NCBI GenBank assembly: GCA_010015675.1
Contig: ML977001.1
Coordinates: forward strand, 184,263 to 248,262
DNA from: Byssothecium circinans
Lineage: Eukaryota > Ascomycota > Dothideomycetes > Pleosporales > Massarinaceae
Direction: 5' to 3'
DNA: 64,000 nt
Shown here in pieces: positions 31,372 through 42,455 of this stretch (position 1 is its first letter; every line of letters starts with the position of its first letter). The notes below the pieces were generated by a model. The model was not told the origin of the DNA. It searched no databases and saw nothing but the letters and a program-made list of their open reading frames with translations. Made by a program: the position numbers and the translations under genes.

Positions 31372-32495
31372 ATGTTTAAAAGAGATATGACGGCCGGGAG
31401 TGCAAGATCACGGAGTACTGTATCCATCTGGGCATTCATACAGTATGGCATCTTCGCAGTCCTCGCGTATATACTCGCCGGCGCGCCATTACAAACACTG
31501 CTTACCCCCTCATCGTCCGAGGCCTCAGCATCAACAAGAAGAGCCGGAAGAGCCAAATGGAAGGACCAATTGAAGAGTAACCACGACGGTAAAGTGCAAA
31601 TTTCCAAAGAGAAGATTGAGGGTTTGGTGATCCCGATTCGGAATTTGACGTGTCCGGAGCATACCTTCAAGGGGGTGCATGTGTTGAGTCGGCAGCCGTT
31701 GGTGGTTTATATCGAGGGGTTTTTGAGTGGGGAGGAGGCGGATGGGGTAGTGGAGTTGAGGTATGTGCGTCGATTTTGAATCCTGAGGCTTGAAAAAAGA
31801 GGAGAATCACATGTACCCTCTTTCTCCATGTGACTTCAAGCTTTAATCACTAACACACCCCCTCCCCTAGCACCCCACACTTCACCCCCTCCACCGTCTG
31901 GACTGGCGACCATGAACATCTCGACCCCAGCGTCCGCCTCAGCCACAAAGCGCGCGTGCCCCGCTCGTCCACAACCATCCAATGCATAGAGTCCCGCGCC
32001 CGTGCCTTCCAGGGCTGGCGCCCTTATGTCTTCATCGAGAAGATGTGGGCGCAGAAATACGGGCCTGGGGGCCACTACGCGTACCACTATGACTGGGGCA
32101 ATGCGGCGAGGGGCGCGGGCAGGATTAGTAGTTTTATGGTGTGGTTGGGGGATGAGTGCGAGGGTGGTGGAACGAGGTTTCCGAGGCTGGAGAGGGTGGT
32201 GGGGGAGGAGTGGTGTCGGTTTGTGGAGTGTGGGGAGGATAGGGATGGGAGGAGGGAGGAAGTTGGGGGTGAGGGGGATGAGGAGGGGGAGGAGGGCATG
32301 GGGGTTACGTTTAGGCCGGTCAAGGGGAACGCCGTGTATTGGGAGAATATGGATGAGGAGGGAAGGGGGTACGAGGAGAGTTGGCATGCGGGGTTGCCGG
32401 TTATCAGGGGGGAGAAGATTGGGTTGAATATTTGGAGTTGGTATCAGGAGGGGTGGGACCCATATCAGGGGGATGAGGGTAGTGGTGGGGTGTGA
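31372..32495 (+). CDS. Prolyl 4-hydroxylase-like 2-oxoglutarate/Fe(II) oxygenase, 337 aa
   Basis: Exons 31372-31760 and 31871-32495. A membrane anchor sits near residues 18-40 (IWAFIQYGIFAVLAYILAG), so the enzyme is probably a type II ER or Golgi membrane protein. The catalytic domain has the iron ligands H202 and D204 (HYAYHYDWG) and the distal H302 (ESWHAGLP), with K312 as candidate 2-oxoglutarate ligand. A Glu/Gly-rich insert lies between the ligands. Relatives hydroxylate proline or related residues; the substrate is unknown. The start is the first in-frame ATG after a likely leader; Met6 is also possible. Confidence 0.85.
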
Positions 32496-33281
32496 ATGGG
32501 GATGAGGGGAAGTATATTTGTTCCTGACGTTATTCGTGGTCTGAGTATTGCTCTTCGAAGCAACATACCAAGGCAGACTCAATGTTCTCGGCATTTATGT
32601 GATACAACAGTAATGATCTTCACCTAGAGATCATTCTCCATACTTTCTATTTCTATATCATACAATCACAGTAGAATGCAAAGCCTCTACTTACCTATAT
32701 AAGAGCGTCAGCTAAAGAAAAACTACTGTAAAGGGGGGGACAGAGCGCTCCAAACTCAGTGTGCTACTGCTTCGCGTGACTGCTAAAATTATTACATGTG
32801 GGATCTGGAGTTCGCCCTTCACAGCTCAACGGAAGTCACGGTCCATTACACTTCTGTGTGCTCGGCACGTCCATTGTGCCCCATGGAGGCTCAGGTAGAC
32901 GAGGACTTCGCCAACTTTAGAGGACGAAAATCAGAGTTATGGATGCATCCCATTGCCAGGTAAACTAGATTTCACGTAGAGCTAGTCCTATAACCAGTCA
33001 AGACCATACAATTACACGTAAAAATATCCACAGAAAACACCTTCACGATCGAAGGCATTGTATTCTCGAAAAGGAATGACAGCGAAGGAATGCACTAGTT
33101 GAAGCCCCCACGTCCGTGCACATTTACATACTTCGACCTCAGCTGTACTCACTCTTCCTCCCATAACATCCATTCCACACCGTCAAAGAGATCATCCCTC
33201 CATCAACATCTTCACGTGATAGAAATTGACTTTTCCTCAGAACCCTCGCAGCCCTACCTGTCGAAAAGTCCCCACTCAAAC
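32496..33281 (+). other. Gene-free region with a small hairpin
   Basis: 786 bp. An 8-bp perfect hairpin (AATGATCT at 32612-32619, AGATCATT at 32628-32635) lies about 115 bp past the oxygenase stop and could sit in its 3' UTR. Nothing else was recognised. Confidence 0.45.
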
Positions 33282-33817
33282 ATGCCTCAACCGTCAGCCT
33301 CGAAGTACCCCCTTCCATACCGCATCTTCTTCACCTGGCTCGATCCCCTCATCTGCGTGTGGGGCGCATACATGGATTTCTTTGACCCGACACTCGTCCT
33401 CTCGTCGCATATCCCCAATCTACCCCATGATGTCGGCCACGCCATGATTCTCAAGCAGCGCGGCGGCGGGATGCTGAATTTTGGCTTCATCTCCGCCGTC
33501 CTCTTGCGCTACACGACTGAACTGACGATCTGGCGGATTGTGCAATTTGCGAATCTCATTGTCGATTTTACGTATTTTTGGGGCGCGGGTGAGGCGTTGG
33601 CGTCGCAGGGACGGTTGGATATGGGGATGTTGAGGGTGGAGGATTGGGCTGCGCTGGCGATCACGGGGACGGCGACTGGTTCGTGTTTCTTCGAGTGGAC
33701 GCTTGTTTCTATTCCGTCGTGTGCTGACCTCTGACCACTGTCTTAGTTATGAGACTGGCGTTCTTGTGCGGAATTGGTCTAGGTAGGGCAGGGAAGAAGG
33801 AGGGGAAGGCCGCTTGA
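33282..33817 (+). CDS. Fungal multi-pass membrane protein of unknown function (DUF7704-like), 155 aa
   Basis: Exons 33282-33678 and 33747-33817. The start MPQPSASKYPLPYRIFFTW leads into four hydrophobic segments (IFFTWLDPLICVWGAYM, LNFGFISAVLL, IVQFANLIVDFTYFWGAG, ALAITGTATVMRLAFLCGIG). This pattern matches a common fungal family that I recall as DUF7704; no biochemical role is known. The intron uses the non-consensus donor GTTCGT and the acceptor CTTAG. A short Lys/Glu tail ends the protein. Confidence 0.75.
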
Positions 33818-34260
33818 CCGATCCACAAGAAGCTGCACCCAGACTGATTCTGAGACTAAAGTGCAAAGGATATCGAGCTGAAGGAGGCTGCAATTTGCCA
33901 ACAAGATGACAAACTCCAAGACATGATTCATCTGTCACGTCCGTTTTCGTCTCGAACGCTTATGCCACGCGCCAGTCGAGACTATCTCGAGGGAGATTAG
34001 TGTACTGACTTGAACGTCTAGAATAGCTTCTTCTAAAGCTGCTATTTGGATCAACTACTCCATTTGCTCAACCTTGGATCGGTCAGCCAGTCTCATATCT
34101 ATCGCGCCTCGTATATATCTTCATCAATTCCGCGGCCTTCTTTTCTACTGCATCCGCATTCCTATGCTCTTTTATTCTCCTATTGATAACCCGACCATTT
34201 ATCTTTTGAATACAACCCTGCCGGTATTTTGAAGCTCGCGAGGCGTATATTCCACGAGAC
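33818..34260 (+). other. Intergenic region between two membrane-protein genes
   Basis: 443 bp with no recognisable feature; presumed 3' UTR and promoter. Confidence 0.4.
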
Positions 34261-35770
34261 ATGGCTGGAAACCATGGGGAAGCGTTGGAAACCGGTGTCT
34301 CTGTGATACTCGCTTGTTTCCTCGCTATTGCTGTCTACAGTATGCTGCCAATGTTTTCCCTAATAACGGGACGTTACTGACTTCAAGTCTCTCACAGATG
34401 TTCTAGAGCTCTTCGTCTTGATTTTCACCACCTTCAACAAGTGGCAAGGCTTCTATTTCTACTCTGTTCTAGCAGCCACTAGCGCAATCATCCCCCACAA
34501 TATCGGTATAGTGCTCAAGTTGTACAAATTGAGCTCGTCGAACATACTGTTTAATACCCTTATACTGTTCGGTTGGGTGGGTGAGTTGACCACTGCTCTA
34601 GCCTGCGTCTGCCACTAACGCGCGATAGGCATGGTGTCTGGACAATCACTGGTACTGTATTCTCGGCTGCATCTTCTCAACCTCCGAAGTCCGCAGCGAT
34701 CACGATGGGTTCTCTACATGATGTAAGTGGACTTGAGTAACATATTTACATGAGAAGTGCTAACTTCATCCCTTCTCATGCAGCATCTTTGACGGCCTCA
34801 TTTGCCATGGTACACACGCCTAGCCTCTGCAATGCAAACAAGGCATTCACTGACTCCAGATTCTCTACCTCAGTTTCAGGTTTTGTGCTCGTCTTCGGCT
34901 CCGCAAATGCTCCGAACCCAAAACCCTACCAAATACATTTCACTCAATTTGAACAGGTACAACTTTGCATCTTCTTCACGCAAGAGTGCATCATCTCAGG
35001 CCTCTACATTTACAAAGCCTTCAAGCTTCTGAAGTCCGGGGCCTGTATACGAGGCCTAGGCGCTCGCCGACTCTTGCGCCACCTACTCGCGATCAATGTT
35101 ATCATCATGGCTCTGGACGTTTCACTGCTAGCTGTCGAGTTTGCGGAATACTGTCAGTAATCCCAATGTTTGGACAGCATGTGAACCATATACTAACGCC
35201 ATACACTACCATTTAGATAGCGTTGAGACGGCTTACAAATCATTCGTGTACAGTGTCAAGCTCAAATTGGAATTCGCTGTTCTCAACGACCTCATCAACA
35301 TATTCCGCCTCGATCCCTCTCAGGCTGGCAGCGCTGCGACCACGGCTACGAGTGTACCTAGTTCCAGACCCCGTCTTATTCCATCGACGTCGAGACCTCA
35401 CGTGCAACCCTCTTACCGATCCATCAACTCCGGAAGTCGCGAGCTCCTGCGGCCAAACCATGTCGCCTTCCCTGAAAACCCTGGCTCGGATACGAACTCT
35501 AGACATATCTACACCGAGAGACCGAACGTATGTGTAGCGCATCGCGAACTTCCTCCTAGCACTCCGCTGGATACAGGTGGAACTGGTATCGCCTATAATA
35601 GTGTGCCGCAGAAGAGCTCGGTTGCTTCGGGCATTTCATCAGCGAGCACTCGACGAAGCTCGAAGAGCGAGGCTTGTGGGCGAGTTTCGGCGGTGAGTTT
35701 GAAGGACGAAGGGCTGCGGAGAGTGTCGAGCGAGTGTTTTGACGGGAACGAGACACGTTATCCTGCCTGA
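34261..35770 (+). CDS. Seven-transmembrane-like fungal protein (DUF7703-like), 402 aa
   Basis: Six exons: 34261-34339, 34398-34580, 34629-34722, 34784-34809, 34880-35152 and 35217-35770. Exon 4 is only 26 nt. The joined product has hydrophobic segments around SVILACFLAIAVYN, LELFVLIFTTF, YFYSVLAATSAIIPHNIGIV, ILFNTLILFGWVGMVSG, VLYMIIFDGLICH, LCIFFTQECIISGLYIY and LLAINVIIMALDVSLL. This is followed by a Ser/Arg-rich cytoplasmic tail of about 140 residues. The pattern GQSLVLYSRLHL after TM4 and the layout resemble fungal DUF7703 proteins. Receptor-like topology is visible, but signalling function is unproven. The fifth intron uses donor GTCAGT. Confidence 0.8.
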
Positions 35771-36469
35771 AAGGATGTCTAGACATGGTTGATGGGGGAT
35801 CTGGGCTGGCTACAGTGCTGGTGTATAAGTTTCGCAATGTTTTACCTAGGAAATGATAAAATGCCGCTCGTTGAAGCCTCCTCAATGTATCATATGGTTT
35901 GCTGGAACGAAGGAATACCTAATGATCGATCGATAGAGCCGACTGTGTTCGACTATGGAGAGCGTTGCGGGATTATTCGCATTCCAAACGTTACTCTTCA
36001 CGACTTCCTACCAAGAGAACATCGCGGGTGCCGACAAAATCATAGACTGAATAAAATGATATTGAAAAAGCTACAATTGAGTTCTCGTTCTCCATATGAA
36101 CTAGTCACGAAAATTGCGACTTCAAGTTCCATTCACTTATCATAGAGAAAAAGTAAATTGAAAGCGAACGTCGAGTTTCCTTAATGTAAAGATATAAACT
36201 AGTGCGGGCACACTTTTCAACGGTTTGACTGGAGCATAGGCACGTGATAGGCTGACGCGAATACAGCCACACTACAGTAATCGTACGCGCTAGTGGTATA
36301 TTTCGCCTAGCTCACCATAAATCACGACTTACCACATTAGCGTACCACACTAGCTTACAGCACTATTGACCACCATATACAATCCTACAAATCCGCAACC
36401 CTCCTACGCCCCGGCTGGTCTCCACTACCAAATAACCCCTCCGCAACCATTTGCATCACCAAACACGTC
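35771..36469 (+). other. Gene-free region
   Basis: 699 bp. A weak imperfect inverted repeat (about 36283-36299 with 36330-36345, GTACGC...GTGGTA type) is the only structure seen. Confidence 0.4.
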
Positions 36470-37592
36470 ATGAGCCCATCAAAGGCCCAGCTCGCAGAGT
36501 CGAAGAAGCGCACGCGAAATCGTGACTCCATGGACGTCGCCTACAAGCCACCAAGCAGGCTCAAGAGGATGAGGCTCGAAGAGCCAGAGATGAAGCTGCG
36601 TCGATCCCCTCGATTTGCGCCGTTTCCGTTCTTCAAGCTGGTTAGTCCTCGTTCATTTCTGTTTTTCTTTCGCTGACAAGTCGTAGTCTCAGGAAATCCG
36701 CGACATGATTTACGACGAGATTTGGAACGACGCTCCAGCACTTCAGCTCCAAGCTGGAACTCTCACCAAGCCGGACCGTGGCCAAGTGATCAAGCAGCAA
36801 CCCCTTAGCCAAGGTAGACCAGGGACGCAACTTGGGCTACCTCAGTGGCTTCTTGCGAGCCAGGCAATGATGCATGAAGGCCTTGAGCAACTGTGCTTCA
36901 GAGGTCAGTGGAACGTCGACATTACAACCAAGCAACCGCTTCCGCCTATCACCACGAAGCATTTCCCGCGCAGCCTATGTTTCACTGGCCTGCGGTACAA
37001 GGAGCCCTCAACCGCTCCCAAACATCGGGATGCAAAACACATCAACCTTCAACTCGACGCATCCCTTGAGGACATGCGGAAAATCTACACGAACAACGAA
37101 GCTGCGCAGAAGGTCACCAGACTAACGCTCCATATCCTGGTAGAGTACAAACAACTGCTCGGCCGTCCTGATGCCTATCGCTTGGATATCAAGCCTCTCG
37201 GTTTCTTGAGCGATTCTTTCCCCAACCTTCAGAAGCTTGAAATCTTCTACAGACTTAAGTATGATTCCAGATACACCACGAATGCCGCACTAGAAGTGTT
37301 AAAGCGAAACCGCGGCACCGCCGTCGCACATTTGGCTAGTATGATCGGGGGCAAGGACCGGTATTGGAGGGCATTAGGAGTACGAAGGAGGAAAGAACGA
37401 AAGGGTAGACGGAGCGTGAGGAGTTGGGCTAGGTTCACATTTGACAATCTCGCTCCGACGCGCCCGGAGGGGTATCCCGCTCGGATGGCTGAGGTGTTGA
37501 GCTGGTCTACTCCCGAGTTCACGAATACGAGATTTGTGGCTGAGAAAGGAACTGCTGTACGGCGCTTTAGGGCATCGATTAATCCTTCTTGA
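36470..37592 (+). CDS. Hypothetical protein with 2EXR/F-box-like N-terminal motif, 358 aa
   Basis: Exons 36470-36640 and 36687-37592; joining gives FPFFKLSQEIRDMIYDEIW. That pattern (aromatic-rich strand, then LxxEIRDMIY) is what opens the many lineage-specific 2EXR/F-box-like proteins of dothideomycetes. The N-terminus is basic (KKRTRNRD, SRLKRMRLE) and may be a nuclear signal. The remainder has no motif I recognise; a basic RRRKERKGRR stretch lies around residue 295. Function unknown. Confidence 0.7.
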
Positions 37593-39651
37593 AGTCCTAT
37601 TAGGGTTTGAAATGGTGTCTGAGCTCTGCTAAGACTTTGACTTAGCACCTTCAACCCCTCGTATATCTTTAAACTCGGCCAAAAACATGACAGTACAGTA
37701 CGAAGCCTCCGGCCAATCTAGGTTGCGCGCTACGGTAATGGCAATCCTGGGCGGATGATGAACTTCCTCTGCCAATCGCATCAACTAGCACAGCAAGCGA
37801 TTGGACCATGCAGGACTAGTGTAGAGACATTGCAGCAATTTACCAAGGCATGATTCTAGATATGGATGTGACCGTGTTCTATGTGTTCCTTATGGAGAAT
37901 CTCCCCCGCGAAACGTCCTGCAATTCTTAGACTATTACCTTCCCATGAGAATGAGGGCTGCGTGGCTGCGCTATGTTATATTTTTCACTGCTACACAAGA
38001 GAGTACCTCCAAGGATACTCCCCTATGACCATTGTGTTGGGATCAGCCTTTGTCAATCAATACGCCGAATGTCTGACTAGCGACTGAAAGCCGATTAAGG
38101 AGGATGCTTACCTTCCAGCCCCCATTAAACCCCGATTTGTCATACATGTAATACTGCGTGGGTTTCATATAGCTGTCTAATGATCTATCTGTATAACGAC
38201 CGCCTCTTTGCCTTTTTATCAGCTTCACTGTAATTGAGCAGTAAGACGCGTGCAGAAACAGTGCTGGAGAGAAGTGATCAGGGATTACAAAGCTATGGAA
38301 GCTTGAAACCAGTCTTAGATATGATGCGCTTGCAGTTCTCTTAATAAGAAATGGTTGGAGAGCGACTAGCATGCGCACTAGACTATTTTAGGGAGCAATG
38401 GTGAACTGCCCCTTATGTTGCAAATAGGATGTGCGGCAACATTAGTGGGGTGGACACTAAGTGAGTACCCGGCAAATGCTGCTGAATTTCGGCTAGGTTC
38501 CAATCATTCATATCGTTTAGTATAGCTCCGCAGTCTGTACAATAAGGCTGCAACCGGTCCCCACACTCCACAGAGGGTCTATTCATTTTGGATATTCCCG
38601 CCCTCAGCACACATTTCCACCACCCCTTCTTGATTATCACTGCAATTCAACCCTTACTGCCAAAGTTAGGTGCTTACACCATGCCGCGTTTCGATTTCCC
38701 GAAGTCATCGACTTCGCGAATGCCATTCGCGACTAGGCAAACTCAACGGTCACAAAGTAAGCAAAAGCCTAGGCTACCATATCGTATTTGGTACACAATT
38801 TGAGGAAGGTGCTGGAACTATTCACCTGGACCCTGGGTACTGTAGCTCGTCTCACTATCGCGATCTTCCTCCGGTTCCAGGAGCAACCGGTCGACTTCTG
38901 GAGTCGAAGGTTCAGATGGCGGCTGTAATCTTTTAACATCACGGGAAAATGCTCTACTACAGATTGCACCTGGTCAAGGCGCAACACGCTGGCCATATGC
39001 ACGACCTTCGATGATATTTCGTACAAGTTAAGACCTCTCAACTCTTCCTCAAATTTACCCTTCACCATGGACGAAGCGCACTGACACCCTTTTTACATAA
39101 GCTTTGTTGGCTTTGTATCCCTACTTAGGAGATGACGGCAAGACTTGGGAGGGTAGTGTTCGACCAGTTGCGCTTAAATTACTAAGAGTACGCGTTCAGA
39201 CGTTACGAGCTGGATTCTGACGAGGAAGTAGTTGTTGATTACTACCGGTGCTCGCAAGGGCAACAGAGCATGGTTGACATCAATGATACAGATGCATGAC
39301 AAAATAAGCAGTTCGTAAATGTTATTGAGCACACAAATCTCTCGATTCTAAATCTTGCTTCGTAATAATAGCCGTTGTTCCTCCCGCCATTCTTTGTTCC
39401 ATATTGACCACGCATTGTCTTCTTTTTGCTGTCTCTAATCCCTTACCCGTCCTTTGTCCAATTATATCACCCACAAAGAAGACAATTCTCCGGCCCAATT
39501 TTCTCCATTGTGTATTCTAGGACAAACACCACTGGTCGGATAACCCATAAATACACATACCATGGTGCCATTATCCCATCCTTCCTCGATTCACGATATT
39601 CGTATTATAGACACAACAGGACAACATACCCTCTTCACAAACTACAGCAAG
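37593..39651 (+). other. 2.06-kb gene-free region
   Basis: Short frames on both strands, none longer than about 125 residues and none with a domain. AT-richer than its neighbours. It should contain the promoter of the Ser/Thr-rich protein gene. Confidence 0.45.
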
Positions 39652-40845
39652 ATGCTTCCAGCCGCTGGCATCATCTTCTTCGCCGCCCAAGCCGTTTCGG
39701 CCGTGGCGCTCTCAAAAAGCACTTCCTGCAACACAACAACCACCAAAGCTGCCCATACACATGCTGCTGGTGCTTTTCTAGGCTTCGAAGCTGAACTAAG
39801 TGCTCAACACGGAAACCATTCTAGTGCGAACGGTACATTGGTTTCTTCTTTGACTTCCACGCCTCTAAACGCTACAATGACTTTTTCTTCCGCTTATACG
39901 CCTGCATCCTCGCTATTTTCTACAAGCCAGGCCGCGAGTGAGTCCCGGAAGGTCTCTTCCTCAGTTCCGGCGGGCGAGTCTTCAATACTATCAACTCCGT
40001 CTCCGGAGCTTTCTCCAAGCACTCCTCTATCCGCTCCTACCCATTCCGGCAAAGGATTCCACTGGAACACCACCCGCAGCGGCGCTCCTGCACACTCAAT
40101 CCACAAAAACGCAACCACAACCCCTTGCGCCTCCTCTTTCAAGCATATCCATTCAATGAGCGCGAGCGCGACTGCTACGCTGAACAGCACAAAGTACATC
40201 CCTCACTCTCACCCTTGTGGTTCAACTCACAGTTCAGCGCCCAAGTCATCCGTGACGCCAAAGCACACATCCACATCCAGCGCCATGGCTTCCAACAACA
40301 ACACTTCAACCACAACTCCAACCCCAAAGAGTTCCTCCTCTTCCTCATCGTCGTCGTCCACCCCCACAGCCATGACCACACCAACCCGACAAACTTCCAC
40401 CGCCGTCGTCGTCTCCCCAATCCACTTCCAACCCACCGCAACCGCGCATCCCCACTACAAGCGCGACCACGACCACGACGACCCCGTAAGCCCCCCTCAA
40501 ACCGAGAACCCTCCCTCCATCCCCGAATCCCCCAAAGTCGACGAGTCAACCTCATCCACTTCCACATCCATCTCATCCTCATCCTCATCCTCGTCTTCGC
40601 AGGCTAAGTCCACCACACAGACCACGCCATCTCCTACATCTTCCTCCAAGAGCGGCAAGAACGAGAAGGTGATGACGTCAGTGATCTCGCAGGACCGGCG
40701 CTGTCCATATCCGTACCCGGGGATCCACTGCGGTGCGCCGACGACGACGCTGGTGACGACGACGGAAAGTAGTAAGGTTCCGGAGAAGACTGGGTCTGTT
40801 AATTGCCCTTATCCGTATCCGGGGAGGAAGGGGGCGAAGTGCTGA
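39652..40845 (+). CDS. Secreted or cell-wall Ser/Thr-rich protein, 397 aa
   Basis: The start at 39652 gives a signal peptide (MLPAAGIIFFAAQAVSAVA) with a likely cut after AVSAVA; the frame is open upstream to 39562, but that extension would bury the signal. The body is dominated by Ser, Thr, Pro and His tracts with several NxT/NxS sites, typical of heavily O-glycosylated wall proteins. Near the C-terminus the motif CPYPYPGxxxGA occurs twice (before TTTLVTT and at the end). No GPI attachment signal is seen in this frame. A possible extra 3' exon at 40997-41243 is listed separately. Function unknown. Confidence 0.65.
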   Translation: MLPAAGIIFFAAQAVSAVALSKSTSCNTTTTKAAHTHAAGAFLGFEAELSAQHGNHSSANGTLVSSLTSTPLNATMTFSSAYTPASSLFSTSQAASESRKVSSSVPAGESSILSTPSPELSPSTPLSAPTHSGKGFHWNTTRSGAPAHSIHKNATTTPCASSFKHIHSMSASATATLNSTKYIPHSHPCGSTHSSAPKSSVTPKHTSTSSAMASNNNTSTTTPTPKSSSSSSSSSSTPTAMTTPTRQTSTAVVVSPIHFQPTATAHPHYKRDHDHDDPVSPPQTENPPSIPESPKVDESTSSTSTSISSSSSSSSSQAKSTTQTTPSPTSSSKSGKNEKVMTSVISQDRRCPYPYPGIHCGAPTTTLVTTTESSKVPEKTGSVNCPYPYPGRKGAKC

Positions 40846-40996
40846 GCCGCTTCTTCTTCTTCTTGTTGTTTATTGAATATTGTTTTTATTGCTTATGTTT
40901 TATTTTTTTGCTTAACTACTTCTCTTGTCCTTCTATACCCTCCATTTTCATTTTAGTTGTCTAGATTTTGCTGACGTTTTCGGTCTGAGGGGATAG

Positions 40997-41243
40997 GCAT
41001 AAGGGGAAAGATAAGGAGAAACACGGGAAGGCGAAGTCAAAGGGGAAGGAGAAGGAAAAGAAGGTGTCCTGGAAGCAGACGGTCGTTTTGGTGCTGAGTG
41101 GTGAAGCTGTCTTGGACATGACTTCGACTGCAAAACCGAACGGTGTCAGCACCACGACATTGTCGGTGATCGTGAGCACAGTACCCGTCGGTACGGTAGC
41201 GTCGACGACCTGCCCTAATTCTGCGATAGCGAAGGTGTGGTAA
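40997..41243 (+). other. Candidate alternative 3' exon of the Ser/Thr-rich protein gene
   Basis: An open stretch begins after a good branch/acceptor pair (TTTGCTGACG, then GGGGATAG at 40989-40996) and ends TAA at 41241-41243. It encodes a Lys-rich stretch (HKGKDKEKHGKAKSKGKEK) and then a hydrophobic and Thr/Ser-rich tail (TLSVIVSTVPVGTVAS). Phase fits a donor at 40842 (GTGCTG), which is a poor match. It could also be a chance frame. Confidence 0.3.
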
Positions 41244-41333
41244 AGGTGAGTAAAGTGCTAGGAGGGATTGTAGCCATTGTTTTGGTGCGTAGCATTCTTC
41301 CTATTACTATTCATGAACATTTGCTCTAACCAC

Positions 41334-42455
41334 TCATTGTCCATTGACGTGCCGGTCCGTGACTCTTGTTTTGTAGTCGTGCCCAACTGGGAATTTCTTC
41401 CCAGCACATTCCGCGAGCAGCCGGTCATGTACGTTATGTGCTGCCTGTGCGTATTCCCTAATATCAATGTTCCTTCCTGTACCCTCAGCACCGCCATCGA
41501 AGACCTCGTAGCTGAACCAGCCTCTAAAGCCTGTGCGCAAGACCGCCGTAGCGACATCGGTGACTGGCAAATAACCACCATTGTACGGCAGCGGCCGGAA
41601 ATCGTGACTCCACCTACCCCGAGGGTTCAGGCCCGACTCATCAGGCTCTCTGCTAAGCGGTTCCGGAACCATGTATGCGTCGCTGATCTGGAGGAGGTAT
41701 ATCTTCTCTTTCGGTATCGTAAACTTGAGATCGTCCAAACTCTGCTGAAACCTCTCAATCAATTCGATCTTCGACACGTCGTCGAGGAGCCCTGACTCCG
41801 TCGTGGGATCTGCCCATTCGCCGCCTGCAGTCTGGAAAGTATCCAGACAGAGACCGATATTATCCCTATCTACCTCCTTGACGATCTTCCACACGTCTTT
41901 CCAGTCTGGGGCATGGGTACTCCAACACCAGTTCTCGTACGCGACCTTGAACCCGTGCTCTTTCAACATGTCGCACAGCTCTCTCAAGTCCGGCACCGCC
42001 CTGCTCAGATCTAATTTATCAAGAGGTGTATCCGAACTTCCTACTTGCAGCATGTCTGTCCCGGCCGCTTTCATGACCCGGATCCACCCTCTGGCGCGCT
42101 CAAACGCATCCTTTCTGCCATCCTCACCCTCCGCATTCAGCGCGGCGTCCTTCCACGCCTCGAAGTTGGAGAAGGGCTGCAGCATCATGATGCCCAATTT
42201 GCGCTTGTCGCATTCCGCCTTGATGGCTTCGGCGACCTTGCAGAGCTCATCGTAGTTCTTTGGGGCGACTTCGTGACCGAGGAGTGTAGAGCCGTAGGAG
42301 AGGATGTCTGGGAAGGAGAGCTCGATGGCTGCGAAGCCGGCACTGGAGATGGCGTCGAGGCGGTCGAGGAGGGGTGGCGGGGAGGATGGATTGCCGAGGG
42401 AGCAGCTGGCGTAGCTGATGGGGATGGTTTTGAGGGAGTCGTAGTCGAGCGACAT
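41334..42455 (-). CDS. 3-dehydroshikimate dehydratase (sugar-phosphate isomerase-like TIM barrel), 373 aa
   Basis: Intronless frame from ATG 42455. The N-terminus MSLDYDSLKTIPISYASCSLG and AGFAAIELSFPDIL fit the xylose-isomerase-like TIM barrel (PF01261) of fungal 3-dehydroshikimate dehydratases. Candidate metal ligands are Glu in VAYENWCW, Asp in LCLDTFQ, Gln in YLLQISDA and Glu in FSYEVFDG, matching the E-D-Q-E set of that enzyme class. The reaction converts 3-dehydroshikimate to protocatechuate, feeding quinate catabolism or making protocatechuate. It is divergent from the DAHP synthase gene with 704 bp between starts. Confidence 0.85.
   Translation of the reverse strand: MSLDYDSLKTIPISYASCSLGNPSSPPPLLDRLDAISSAGFAAIELSFPDILSYGSTLLGHEVAPKNYDELCKVAEAIKAECDKRKLGIMMLQPFSNFEAWKDAALNAEGEDGRKDAFERARGWIRVMKAAGTDMLQVGSSDTPLDKLDLSRAVPDLRELCDMLKEHGFKVAYENWCWSTHAPDWKDVWKIVKEVDRDNIGLCLDTFQTAGGEWADPTTESGLLDDVSKIELIERFQQSLDDLKFTIPKEKIYLLQISDAYMVPEPLSREPDESGLNPRGRWSHDFRPLPYNGGYLPVTDVATAVLRTGFRGWFSYEVFDGGAEGTGRNIDIREYAQAAHNVHDRLLAECAGKKFPVGHDYKTRVTDRHVNGQ

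Noticed and set aside
31836..32594. 252-codon Pro/Leu-rich minus-strand frame over the oxygenase
   Set aside because: Arises from the Gly/Glu-rich insert on the plus strand; composition is low complexity.
36283..36345. Imperfect inverted repeat as a third MITE
   Set aside because: Only about 16 bp with mismatches, no target duplication and too short an interior.
39562..39651. Earlier ATG for the Ser/Thr-rich protein
   Set aside because: It would place 30 polar residues before a clear signal peptide.
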